Shown: piece after piece, positions 16,374 to 24,278 of the stretch
Layout: each line of letters begins with the position of its first letter
Position numbering within the stretch: the first letter of the stretch is position 1
Source: Flavobacteriales bacterium
Lineage (GTDB): Bacteria; Bacteroidota; Bacteroidia; Flavobacteriales_E; Vicingaceae
Reading direction: 5' to 3'
Assembly (NCBI GenBank): GCA_002706365.1
Contig: PALM01000029.1
Coordinates: forward strand, 1-33,373
Length of the DNA stretch: 33,373 nucleotides
Notes under the pieces: generated by a model
What the model saw: the letters and a program-made list of their open reading frames with translations, nothing else
Database searches by the model: none
What the model was told of the DNA's origin: nothing
Made by a program: the position numbers and the translations under genes

Positions 16374-19300
16374 ATGAGATTTCGACTTCTATTTCTCGCA
16401 TCACTATTACTCTATTCCCTAGGATCCTATAGCCAGAAGAATAATTTTACTGCATACACAGTAAGGAATGGTTTACCGCAGAACACGGTCTACGAGATCT
16501 TTCAAGACTCAAAAGGCTATCTATGGCTTTGCACGGATGGTGGTGGAGTATCCAGGTTCGATGGAAGAACACATACCTACTTTAAGAAAAGTGATGGTCT
16601 GGCTAGTAATGTGGTCCGCAATGTACTGGAGGATAGCAAAGGGAATTTTTGGTTTGCCACCAATGAAGGGGTGAGTTTCTACGACGGACGCAATTTTACC
16701 ACCATCTCTGAAGATGAAGGCTTGATCAGCAATACCGTGGTTGAGATATTCGAAGATTCTAAAGGAAGGATCTGGGTGGGTTCTACGGGAGGTCTGAGTT
16801 ACATTTCAATTGAGGAGAACGTATCAGTTCAAAATTTCACAGTTTCAGAAGGGCTTTCAAGCAATAATGTATTTGCCATCCTAGAAGATGACTTCAATAG
16901 ACTTTGGTTGGGATATATTGGTGGGGCTCCCCAAATGATTGACCTATCAGATGGAAAATTAAATGTGAGCTCAGTAGCGATCACTCAGAATTATGACCTC
17001 AAGACCATCTACTGTGGAGCCAAAGATGAAGCTGGAAATATTTGGTTTGGCTCCATTCAGAATGGAGTGTTCAAGTTTGAGATCAATAGTGTGGAAGAAC
17101 AGCCTGAAGTCACTAACTACAGTATTCTAACAGGGCTGAAAGACAATTATATTCTAGATATAAAACCGGTCGACTCAGTGATTTGGATCGCCACTAATGA
17201 TGGTGGAGTGAATTATATCATCAATGATCAAGTAAAGACCTTCACAACTGAAGACGGACTCCCCGGAAATCAAATTCTCGACCTCTTCATTGATCAGGAA
17301 AGCAATTTGTGGATTAGCTGTATGGGTGAGGGTATCCTTAAACTGAATGGTTTTGAATTCTCTCATTTTGCAGAACAGGATGGTTTGATCAGCGATCAGA
17401 TCAGTTATATCCGAAAGGATAGTAAATCTTCCAGCCTTTGGCTTGCCACCTTTGATAAAGGTCTTCAGCGTTTTAGGATAGAGGATAATAAAATTCGTAC
17501 TGAAGCTACAGTGCTTAGCGACAATGAGCTTTATAATTCAATTCGCAGCTTCGATTTTGATGCTAACGACAATATCTGGATAGGAACCCAAAATGGTATT
17601 GTGGTTTGGAATGAAGAGATTCTGGCCAAAGTGGGCTCAGAGTGGATAGCAGGAGATCGGATCAACTCAGTTCTATGTGCAAGTTCTGGATGGGTTTGGA
17701 TAGGCACCAGCAGTGGGCTCTCATTCTACAATGGGGAATATGGAGTCTTCAGAGAGGAGGATGGCTTCATCAACAATGAGATCCAAACCATAATAGAGGC
17801 ATCTGATAAAACTATTTGGATCGGTACACTAGGAGGTTTAGCTTCATATAAAGATGAGATCATGGTAACCTACGATGAGGTGGAAGGACTTAATAACCTG
17901 AAAGTGCACTCTTTGATTGAGGCCTCCAATGGAAACATCATCATTGGAACCTATGGTGGGGGACTATTTTCATTGGATAAAGCGAGGGATAGTTTGCAGA
18001 TACTACCTATGCTCAAGAGCGAAGAACTGACCTCTTCTAATGTCTACTCCTTAGCATTTGAAAACGATAGCACCCTGATTGTAGGAACAGATAAGGGGGT
18101 AGATAAAGTGATCATCAATTCAGACTTGTCTGTGAAGTCTGTGCAACACTATAATGAGAACAATGGCTTTCTGGCAATTGAGAATAATATCAATGCCATT
18201 TATTACGACCAAAGTCGTGAGTCGGTGCTTTTTGGTACGGTAAACGGACTTACCTCCTACAGATCAAAACTTGAGAACAAAGAGAGAAACCGTCCATTGA
18301 TCAATTTGGAAGAGATCAAACTTTTCAATCAAGATGTTGACTGGACAGAGTTTGGCGATATTAACGGTAATTACCTTCCTGTAGACTTGGTCTTACCTCA
18401 TGATCAGAATTTTATCTCCTTTATTTTTAGTGGTATTTATTTCAAGAATCCCGAGAACATTAGCTACCGTTATCGCCTACTTGGCCTGAATGATATATGG
18501 TACAAATCCGAAAGTCGGGAGATCGTATTTCAGGGATTAGAGCCTAATGAATATACTATAGAAGTAAAATCAGTTACTGAGAATGATTATGAAAGTGAAG
18601 TCTACTCATTCTCATTCACGGTCAATCCACCTTACTACAAGACTTGGTGGTTTTATACACTTTGTGTGATCTTCATTGCCCTGAGTATAACCATTTACAT
18701 TCGATTAAATCTGAGAAGACTGAGAAGAGAGAAGATCGTACTGGAGAATACCGTAACTGAAAGAACCAAGGAGATCGTCGCTCAAAAAGATATCATCGAA
18801 GAAAAGAATCAAGAGATCCTGGATAGTATCAATTATGCTCAAGGCATTCAACAGGCTATCTTGCCTGATAAGCATAAATTGAATGCCTATTTTGATGACT
18901 ACCTGGTCCTATTCAATCCAAAGGATATTGTAAGTGGCGACTTCTATTGGGCGCATAAGAAGAATGATAAATATTATTTCATGGCTGCGGATTGTACCGG
19001 TCATGGTGTTCCCGGATCCATAATGAGCGTTGTGGGTCACACAAGCTTAGAAACTACACTCAAACACCCTGAAGAATTGAAGGCAGGCGAGTTCTTGGAT
19101 ATGCTCAATCAAAACGTATTGGATATTTTGCTTCAATCAGAAGAGCATAGTGTAAAGGATGGTATGGATGTTGGCCTTTGCATCTACGACCCTAAAACTT
19201 CAAGCCTAGAATTTGCCGGTGCAAACAATCCAATGTATATCGTTAGGAAAAAAGAGTTGGGTTTTACTGAGACTGTTCCGGAAGAAAACTTATCCATATC

Positions 19301-19646
19301 AAACGATAGTTTCAATCTTTTTGAATTCAAAGCCAATAAACAACCAATTGGAGATTACGACCATAGAGTTCCTTTTGATACCCACACCATTAAATTAGAG
19401 CCGAATGATACGGTCTATGTCTTTAGTGATGGATTCCCGGATCAATTTGGGGGGCCATTTGGCAAGAAGTACAAATACCGTCCTTTCAAAAGGTTCTTGC
19501 TAAAGATCCAGAAAGAGAACTTAGGCAATCAGAAGGTGCTCTTGAGCAATGAGTTAGCAGACTGGATGCATCCTGTAGACAGTGAAGAGAATCACGAACA
19601 AATTGATGATATTTTGATATTTGGAGTGCGGTTTAGGAAGCCTTAA
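16374..19646 (+). CDS. Membrane receptor with periplasmic regulator propeller and cytoplasmic SpoIIE/PP2C phosphatase
   Basis: A 1090-residue protein with signal peptide cut near Ser20/Gln21. Residues about 28-635 hold some 13-14 Reg_prop repeats ('IFQDSKGYLWLCTDGGGVSRFDG', 'IWVGSTGGL'), enough for two seven-bladed propellers. A Y_Y_Y domain follows (about 675-750, 'YRYRLLGLNDIWY'), then one membrane helix (757-777), a coiled coil (780-835) and a SpoIIE-type PP2C domain (842-1088). Its metal-binding acids are Asp856 ('SGDFYWA'), Asp873 ('AADCTGHG'), Asp1019 ('FSDGFPDQ') and Asp1078/1079 ('QIDDI'). There is no HisKA or HATPase domain, so it is not a hybrid histidine kinase. Family knowledge points to dephosphorylation of a STAS-type anti-anti-sigma factor, none of which is encoded here. 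It ends the caspase operon. Confidence 0.92.
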   Translation: MRFRLLFLASLLLYSLGSYSQKNNFTAYTVRNGLPQNTVYEIFQDSKGYLWLCTDGGGVSRFDGRTHTYFKKSDGLASNVVRNVLEDSKGNFWFATNEGVSFYDGRNFTTISEDEGLISNTVVEIFEDSKGRIWVGSTGGLSYISIEENVSVQNFTVSEGLSSNNVFAILEDDFNRLWLGYIGGAPQMIDLSDGKLNVSSVAITQNYDLKTIYCGAKDEAGNIWFGSIQNGVFKFEINSVEEQPEVTNYSILTGLKDNYILDIKPVDSVIWIATNDGGVNYIINDQVKTFTTEDGLPGNQILDLFIDQESNLWISCMGEGILKLNGFEFSHFAEQDGLISDQISYIRKDSKSSSLWLATFDKGLQRFRIEDNKIRTEATVLSDNELYNSIRSFDFDANDNIWIGTQNGIVVWNEEILAKVGSEWIAGDRINSVLCASSGWVWIGTSSGLSFYNGEYGVFREEDGFINNEIQTIIEASDKTIWIGTLGGLASYKDEIMVTYDEVEGLNNLKVHSLIEASNGNIIIGTYGGGLFSLDKARDSLQILPMLKSEELTSSNVYSLAFENDSTLIVGTDKGVDKVIINSDLSVKSVQHYNENNGFLAIENNINAIYYDQSRESVLFGTVNGLTSYRSKLENKERNRPLINLEEIKLFNQDVDWTEFGDINGNYLPVDLVLPHDQNFISFIFSGIYFKNPENISYRYRLLGLNDIWYKSESREIVFQGLEPNEYTIEVKSVTENDYESEVYSFSFTVNPPYYKTWWFYTLCVIFIALSITIYIRLNLRRLRREKIVLENTVTERTKEIVAQKDIIEEKNQEILDSINYAQGIQQAILPDKHKLNAYFDDYLVLFNPKDIVSGDFYWAHKKNDKYYFMAADCTGHGVPGSIMSVVGHTSLETTLKHPEELKAGEFLDMLNQNVLDILLQSEEHSVKDGMDVGLCIYDPKTSSLEFAGANNPMYIVRKKELGFTETVPEENLSISNDSFNLFEFKANKQPIGDYDHRVPFDTHTIKLEPNDTVYVFSDGFPDQFGGPFGKKYKYRPFKRFLLKIQKENLGNQKVLLSNELADWMHPVDSEENHEQIDDILIFGVRFRKP

Positions 19647-19992
19647 ATACTCTGATAATCAATTTATTAATTGTGTATTTCAGCATCTTTAGTGCAAAGT
19701 GACCCAATTTGATGATTTTGCCAGTTATATTTTTTGGACTATCAAGAATCACTTTTCAACAAAAAGCATGTTTAAAAATATTCAAATGCCTTCTATGAAT
19801 GCTATTATTGACTCGTTGAATATTAAAAAATGCCTGATAAACAAAGGGATTGAAGGCTATTAGGGGAGTATGTAGATAATTGATTAATTATATGCTTACC
19901 TGTCTGAGTATAAGGCTATTTTATGGTAAGGATTGATTTTTTTACTAGGTTTGGTTCAGTTTAATTAAAACGAAAACCTAAAAATCATTAAA
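19647..19992. other. AT-rich intergenic gap before the second barrel gene
   Basis: No terminator with a strong stem is visible after the phosphatase gene; only a weak CAATT/AATTG hairpin occurs near 19660. A 31-codon frame (19768-19863) is not convincing. The last 70 bases hold the promoter block described separately. Confidence 0.55.
19921..19966 (+). promoter_or_regulatory. Promoter block of the second barrel gene, near copy of 11996-12044
   Basis: TTATGG, an AT-rich spacer, ACTAGGTTTGG with -7 element TAGGTTTG (19946-19953), then CAGT-TTAATT. Order, spacing and the 35-40-base leader match the block before 12070. Both genes also end their leaders with TTAAAATG-AAA at the start codon. Confidence 0.6.
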
Positions 19993-20679
19993 ATGAAAAA
20001 GAAAGTATTCTTTATTGCGGCTTTGGCTGCAGCGGTATTTACTACTAATGATGTAGCTGCTCAAACACCTGAAGGTGGAGAGAAGAACATCGAAGTAAAC
20101 TTCACCCCTCTTGGAGGTGCTCCAATCTCTATTAACAACCTACGTTTACGTTATTTCTCTTCATCAGATATGGCCTTTAGAGTTGGTCTATCTATAGTGT
20201 CTAACTCTTCAACAGATGAAGAAATCGTAAATGCAGGTACTCCAACAGAGCTTACTCTAGAGGATAAGACTAGCACTTTTGGTTTGACAATCAATCCAGG
20301 TATTGAGTTCCACTTCTCTCAAACTGATCGTTTGTCACCTTATTATGGTGCTGAGATTCTATTCTCTACTGTTAGTACAACAGAAACTGATCAATTTGAA
20401 GATCCAGGAAACGCAGGTTCTTCTCTAGAAAGTGAAGTAACTAATCCAAATGGAACGGATGGTACTACTTTCGGATTGAACTTGATCCTTGGTGCAGATT
20501 GGTATTTTAGTGAGCATATCTATATGGGTACTGAAGTTGGATTTGGTTTCTCAACTACTTCATTCAGTGATACTGAATCTACTCCTCCAGCAGGATCTTC
20601 AGTAACAACTCCAAATGGATCTAATTTCAATCTTGGACCAAACTTTAATAGCGCGATCCGTCTTGGATTCTTGTTTTAA
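19993..20679 (+). CDS. Outer-membrane beta-barrel protein, paralogue of the gene at 12070
   Basis: A 228-residue exported barrel with signal peptide 'MKKKVFFIAALAAAVFTTND' cut after Ala23 (VAA-Q). Short amphipathic strands alternate with Thr/Ser/Glu-rich loops, and the chain ends with 'SAIRLGFLF', a terminal Phe typical of barrel-assembly signals. Strand pairs such as 'GLTINPGIEFHFS', 'PYYGAEILFST' and 'LILGADWYFSEHIYMGTEVGFGFS' suggest eight strands, as in OmpW-like or OmpA-like porin folds. It shares 'RYxxxxDxAxRVGLS' with the product of 12070 and the same promoter block. A lipoprotein gene follows 45 bases later. The role is unknown; general envelope porin or adhesion functions are possible. 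Confidence 0.8.
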   Translation: MKKKVFFIAALAAAVFTTNDVAAQTPEGGEKNIEVNFTPLGGAPISINNLRLRYFSSSDMAFRVGLSIVSNSSTDEEIVNAGTPTELTLEDKTSTFGLTINPGIEFHFSQTDRLSPYYGAEILFSTVSTTETDQFEDPGNAGSSLESEVTNPNGTDGTTFGLNLILGADWYFSEHIYMGTEVGFGFSTTSFSDTESTPPAGSSVTTPNGSNFNLGPNFNSAIRLGFLF

Positions 20680-20724
20680 TTGATTAGTTTTAAACTGATT
20701 AATTACTAACACAATTAAAGCGTT

Positions 20725-21555
20725 ATGAAAACATTGAAATACAGATCAGCTTTTGTTGGCATTATGGCAGCAACGCTATCTGTATTTCTTTTCACAGCTT
20801 GTGAAAAGGAATCAGATAGTCCAACTCCCAATTCACCTTCAAAAGCGAGTAAGTTTGATAAATTTAAGAGCCTAGCTTTTAGTGATGCTAATGGTTCAGG
20901 TCCTTCATCTTCTGGTGTTTCAGGTAGTAATATAAACTTCACTCAAGCAGGAGCTAGTAACAACGACTTTGTTTCTCCTTCTGCTGGTGGTGCAGCTTTT
21001 ACTAATCCTCAATCTACCGGTTCTTCTTTTATCGTACCAAACTCTTTCCAAGCAGGTGGTGGTACCATCCAATTTGGAAATAAGTCATTAAATGTGGCTT
21101 TTGGTCTTTGCGCTAGCACTGACATTTTTGGTGAAAGTGGCGTTGAAGAAGGAGCTGACTTTGATGCATTCATTGGTATTGCCGGTGAAAACCTATCTTT
21201 TGATGGTTTGGTTGGAGGTGACCTTGAGGATGCTGGTGTAGAACTAATCCTTTATGTCTTCTCATTTAATGGCGGAACTGCCATTGGTGATCTAGAAGAT
21301 TTCGACTCTGATAATCCGAGAGCTGCCTTTGTGATGGCTTTTGAATTAGATGGAGGAGATCTAGGACAAGAATTTGGCGAAGGTCTTTACTTCGGAACTT
21401 CAGGCTCAGTGAGCTTTGGAGGAAGTAATGTGGCCGTTACAAATGTAAATATGGTTGAACTAACCGAAGATGATGAACTAGGTGATTCATCTAAGAAGTT
21501 AAGTGCAGCCCTTACTTGCGTAAGCTTTGAATCTTTAGGTATTGACCTAGATTAA
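20725..21555 (+). CDS. Lipoprotein with Ser/Gly-rich region, unknown function
   Basis: A 276-residue protein. The signal peptide 'MKTLKYRSAFVGIMAATLSV' continues to the lipobox 'LFTAC', with Cys26 acylated, followed by an acidic, Pro/Ser linker ('EKESDSPTPNSPSKAS'). Residues about 55-115 are rich in Ser, Gly and Asn; the rest is acidic (many Asp/Glu) and Gly-rich with 'FGLCASTDIFGES' and 'ALTCVSFESLGIDLD', giving two cysteines that could form a disulfide. No enzyme motif is seen. It lies 45 bases after the second barrel gene and is closed by a strong terminator, repeating the barrel-plus-lipoprotein order found at 12070-13390, although the two lipoproteins do not look alike. Confidence 0.72.
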   Translation: MKTLKYRSAFVGIMAATLSVFLFTACEKESDSPTPNSPSKASKFDKFKSLAFSDANGSGPSSSGVSGSNINFTQAGASNNDFVSPSAGGAAFTNPQSTGSSFIVPNSFQAGGGTIQFGNKSLNVAFGLCASTDIFGESGVEEGADFDAFIGIAGENLSFDGLVGGDLEDAGVELILYVFSFNGGTAIGDLEDFDSDNPRAAFVMAFELDGGDLGQEFGEGLYFGTSGSVSFGGSNVAVTNVNMVELTEDDELGDSSKKLSAALTCVSFESLGIDLD

Positions 21556-21574
21556 GCCGAAAAATTTTTAATGA

Positions 21575-21608
21575 AGACCCCTTCTGATTTATCAGGAGGG
21601 GTTTTTTT
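21575..21608 (+). terminator. Intrinsic terminator after the second barrel-lipoprotein pair
   Basis: CCCCTTCTGA, loop TTTA, TCAGGAGGGG (ten pairs, one of them G-T), followed by seven T. It closes the envelope island and lies just before the glyS promoter. Confidence 0.9.
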
Positions 21609-21642
21609 ATGCCCTATTTTTTATTCGATTCACTAAAGCAAT

Positions 21643-21650
21643 TACTTTTG
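21643..21650 (+). promoter_or_regulatory. -7 promoter element of glyS, leaderless geometry
   Basis: TACTTTTG followed by CGCC and the ATG: only four bases separate the box from the start codon, as at the DUF3109 gene. A T-run (21617-21622) lies about 20 bases upstream in the -33 position. Confidence 0.55.
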
Positions 21651-21654
21651 CGCC

Positions 21655-23172
21655 ATGCAAAATCAGGAAGATCAGCTCAAGCAAATTATTGCTCACGCTA
21701 AAGAGTACGGCTTTATTTATCCTTCATCAGAGATCTACGATGGTCTTAGTGCTACCTACGACTACGGTCCATTAGGTGTAGAACTAAAGAATCTCATTAA
21801 GGACTATTGGTGGAAATCAATGGTGCAGATGCAGGAGAATATCGTGGGCCTTGATGCGGCCATCTTCATGCATCCAAAAACTTGGGAGGCTTCAGGACAT
21901 ACCACGGCCTTTAACGATCCTATGATCGATAATAAGGATTCTAAAAAGCGCTATAGAGCTGATGTACTTATCGAAGATTGGGCTGCCAAGATCGAAGAGA
22001 AGATCAATAAAGAGGTAGACAAAGCAAAGAAACGCTTTGGTGATGATTTCGATGAGGAGCAGTTCAGATCCACAAACGCTAGAGTGCTAGACCGTCAGAA
22101 AAAGATAGATGCAGCTATGGATGCCTTTAAAACGGCCATGGATGCAGATGATCTGGAAGCTGTGCGTCAGCTCATCTTAGACCTTGATATTGCAGATCCT
22201 GTATCTGGTTCACGCAACTGGACCGATGTGCGTCAGTTCAACTTGATGTTCAGTACTGAAATGGGCTCCACTGCCGAAGGTGCAAGTAAGGTTTACCTTA
22301 GACCTGAAACGGCCCAAGGAATCTTCGTGAACTTCCTAAACGTTCAAAAGACTTCAAGAATGAAGATCCCATTTGGAATTGCCCAAATCGGTAAGGCATT
22401 CAGAAATGAGATCATAGCCCGTCAGTTCATCTTCCGTATGCGTGAATTCGAGCAAATGGAGATGCAGTTCTTCGTTAGACCAGGTGAAGAACTCGAATGG
22501 TACGAGAAGTGGAAGGAGAACCGCATGAAATGGCATGCAGACCTTGGCTTCGATTCAGATTATTATCGTTTTCACGATCATGTAAAATTGGCTCATTACG
22601 CAAATGCCGCTGCCGATATAGAATTCAAATTCCCATTTGGTTTTAAAGAGTTGGAAGGTGTGCACTCACGCACCGATTTCGACCTTAAACAACATGAGGA
22701 ACATTCAGGTAAGAAACTTCAATATTTCGATCCTGAATTGAATAAGAGCTATGTGCCTTATGTGATCGAGACTTCTATTGGATTAGATCGTATGTTCCTG
22801 GCTGTCCTATCTGCATCGCTCAAGCAAGAACAATTGGAGGATGGAAGTGAACGAGTAGTACTCAAACTACCCGCAAAACTCAGTCCTTATCAAGCTGCTA
22901 TCCTGCCATTGGTTAAGAAAGACGGACTACCGGAAAAAGCCAGAGAGGTCTTCGATGAGCTTAAGTCGAGTTTTATGCTGCAATACGATGAGAAGGATTC
23001 CATCGGTAAGCGCTATCGCCGTCAGGATGCAATCGGAACACTATTGTCAATTACCCTTGATCATCAATCATTGGAAGATCAAACGGTGACTGTGAGAGAT
23101 AGAGATAGCATGGAACAATCGCGTATAGCCATTTCTGAGCTGCACTATCATATCCAAGCTCGTTTAAAGTAA
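21655..23172 (+). CDS. glyS: Glycine--tRNA ligase (class II, single-chain dimeric type)
   Basis: A 505-residue class II synthetase of the alpha2 type found in Bacteroidota, Archaea and eukaryotes, not the alpha2beta2 type of proteobacteria. The N-terminus has the typical 'EYGFIYPSSEIYDG' and 'YDYGPLGVELKN' segments. Motif 2 is 'AFRNEI' near residue 250, and motif 3 is 'GLDRMFLAV' with Arg379. An insertion (about 105-190) lies between motif 1 and motif 2. The anticodon-binding domain (about 400-500) has 'YQAAILPLVKKD' and 'GKRYRRQDAIGTLLSITLD'-type segments. It charges tRNA-Gly in the cytosol. It appears to be a single-gene unit between a terminator and a convergent OmpA-like gene, with a promoter that predicts a leaderless message. 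Confidence 0.96.
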   Translation: MQNQEDQLKQIIAHAKEYGFIYPSSEIYDGLSATYDYGPLGVELKNLIKDYWWKSMVQMQENIVGLDAAIFMHPKTWEASGHTTAFNDPMIDNKDSKKRYRADVLIEDWAAKIEEKINKEVDKAKKRFGDDFDEEQFRSTNARVLDRQKKIDAAMDAFKTAMDADDLEAVRQLILDLDIADPVSGSRNWTDVRQFNLMFSTEMGSTAEGASKVYLRPETAQGIFVNFLNVQKTSRMKIPFGIAQIGKAFRNEIIARQFIFRMREFEQMEMQFFVRPGEELEWYEKWKENRMKWHADLGFDSDYYRFHDHVKLAHYANAAADIEFKFPFGFKELEGVHSRTDFDLKQHEEHSGKKLQYFDPELNKSYVPYVIETSIGLDRMFLAVLSASLKQEQLEDGSERVVLKLPAKLSPYQAAILPLVKKDGLPEKAREVFDELKSSFMLQYDEKDSIGKRYRRQDAIGTLLSITLDHQSLEDQTVTVRDRDSMEQSRIAISELHYHIQARLK

Positions 23173-23192
23173 ATCTGGGTAAATCTAAAATC

Positions 23193-24191
23193 TTAGTTTG
23201 ATTCGAGGATCTCGAACAATTCATCCAATTTTGGAGTGAGGATGATCTCAGTTCTACGGTTCTTACTTCGGCCGCCAGCAGTGTCATTGCCCGCAATTGG
23301 GAAATGTTCTCCCTTTCCAGCTGCTGTTAATCGAGATGGATCCAACTTAGAGCCTTCCAAAATGATCTTCACCACAGAAGTAGCCCTGCGCACACTTAAG
23401 TCCCAGTTGTCGTTCAGCTGCCCACTACCGTTGTAGGGTACATTATCAGTATGACCTTCAACCAACACATTCACATCTTGATTCTTTTCCAGAACGCCAC
23501 CTAGCTTTTTTAGCACTGTCTTTCCCTTGGAGTCAACTTGGTAACTTCCCGACTTGAAAAGAAGACTCTCGTCAAGCGAAACATAGACTTTCCCATTCTT
23601 TTGCTCAATAGTAAGCCCGTTGTTCTCAAAGCCCAGTAAGGCGTTCTGAACCTTTGACTTCAATGCATTTACCACTGAATCTTTCTTGTTCAGTATAGCT
23701 TCTAGCTCATCAACCCTTTTTGCTCTTGCATCCAATTGCTCTTGAAGCTCGATTAGTCGATCTTGCTTTTCTTGCAGCACCATACGTGCCATTTCTAGAG
23801 AGTCTGACTGCCTTCTCAATTCTTCTTGAGAGGCTTGTAGATTGTTGAAAAGCTGTTTGGTTTCCCTTTGATTACCAGCGAGAAGTTGCTCGTTCTTTTC
23901 CAAGAGGATCTCATAGGTATCGTTGAGCTTGTCGAAATTCTTGCTAACCAAACGAAGTGAATTGCCCATCATAGTGGTGTCTTCCATCAGGCCCTTCAAA
24001 CGCTTGTTCAGTTTGTCATTCTCCTGATAGAGCTCTTTGAAATTCTCATCCAGTTTGCGATTCTGCTCCTTTAGAGCCATCAACTCCTCTTCACAGATCT
24101 TCCTTTTCTGTTTTACTTCCTCGTATTTTTTGGCTGGAACACAGGCAGAGATAAACATCACTGCTATTACAGCCCAAAGCGCTCTTTTCAT
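23193..24191 (-). CDS. OmpA-family lipoprotein with long coiled coil
   Basis: A 332-residue envelope protein. The lipobox 'VMFISAC' places the acylated Cys at 17. Residues about 20-185 form a heptad-rich, charged coiled coil. Residues about 195-320 are an OmpA/MotB-type peptidoglycan-binding domain: 'NVLVEGHTDNVPYNG' (241-254), 'NDNWDLSVRRATSVV' (260-274), 'RLTAAGKGE' (287-295) and 'SKNRRTEIIL' (309-318), all consensus-like. It probably links the outer membrane to the cell wall. It is convergent with glyS (20 bases apart) and lies downstream of the exonuclease III gene on the other side by 87 bases; a shared transcript is not evident. The exact Bacteroidota name is not certain. Confidence 0.88.
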   Translation of the reverse strand: MKRALWAVIAVMFISACVPAKKYEEVKQKRKICEEELMALKEQNRKLDENFKELYQENDKLNKRLKGLMEDTTMMGNSLRLVSKNFDKLNDTYEILLEKNEQLLAGNQRETKQLFNNLQASQEELRRQSDSLEMARMVLQEKQDRLIELQEQLDARAKRVDELEAILNKKDSVVNALKSKVQNALLGFENNGLTIEQKNGKVYVSLDESLLFKSGSYQVDSKGKTVLKKLGGVLEKNQDVNVLVEGHTDNVPYNGSGQLNDNWDLSVRRATSVVKIILEGSKLDPSRLTAAGKGEHFPIAGNDTAGGRSKNRRTEIILTPKLDELFEILESN

Positions 24192-24278
24192 CTGATTTGA
24201 TTTTACTACAATGGTAAGCGCTTTCTTAACGACTTTATTGCACTTAAGTCTGAACTTTTAAACAGGGAGATATTAATT

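Noticed and set aside
16374-19646. Hybrid two-component sensor kinase
   Set aside because: The Reg_prop/Y_Y_Y front is typical of such sensors, but the cytoplasmic part is a SpoIIE phosphatase; no HisKA, HATPase or receiver motif is present.
19768-19863. 31-codon frame before the second barrel gene
   Set aside because: Short, AT-rich, with no promoter or protein-like pattern; likely chance.
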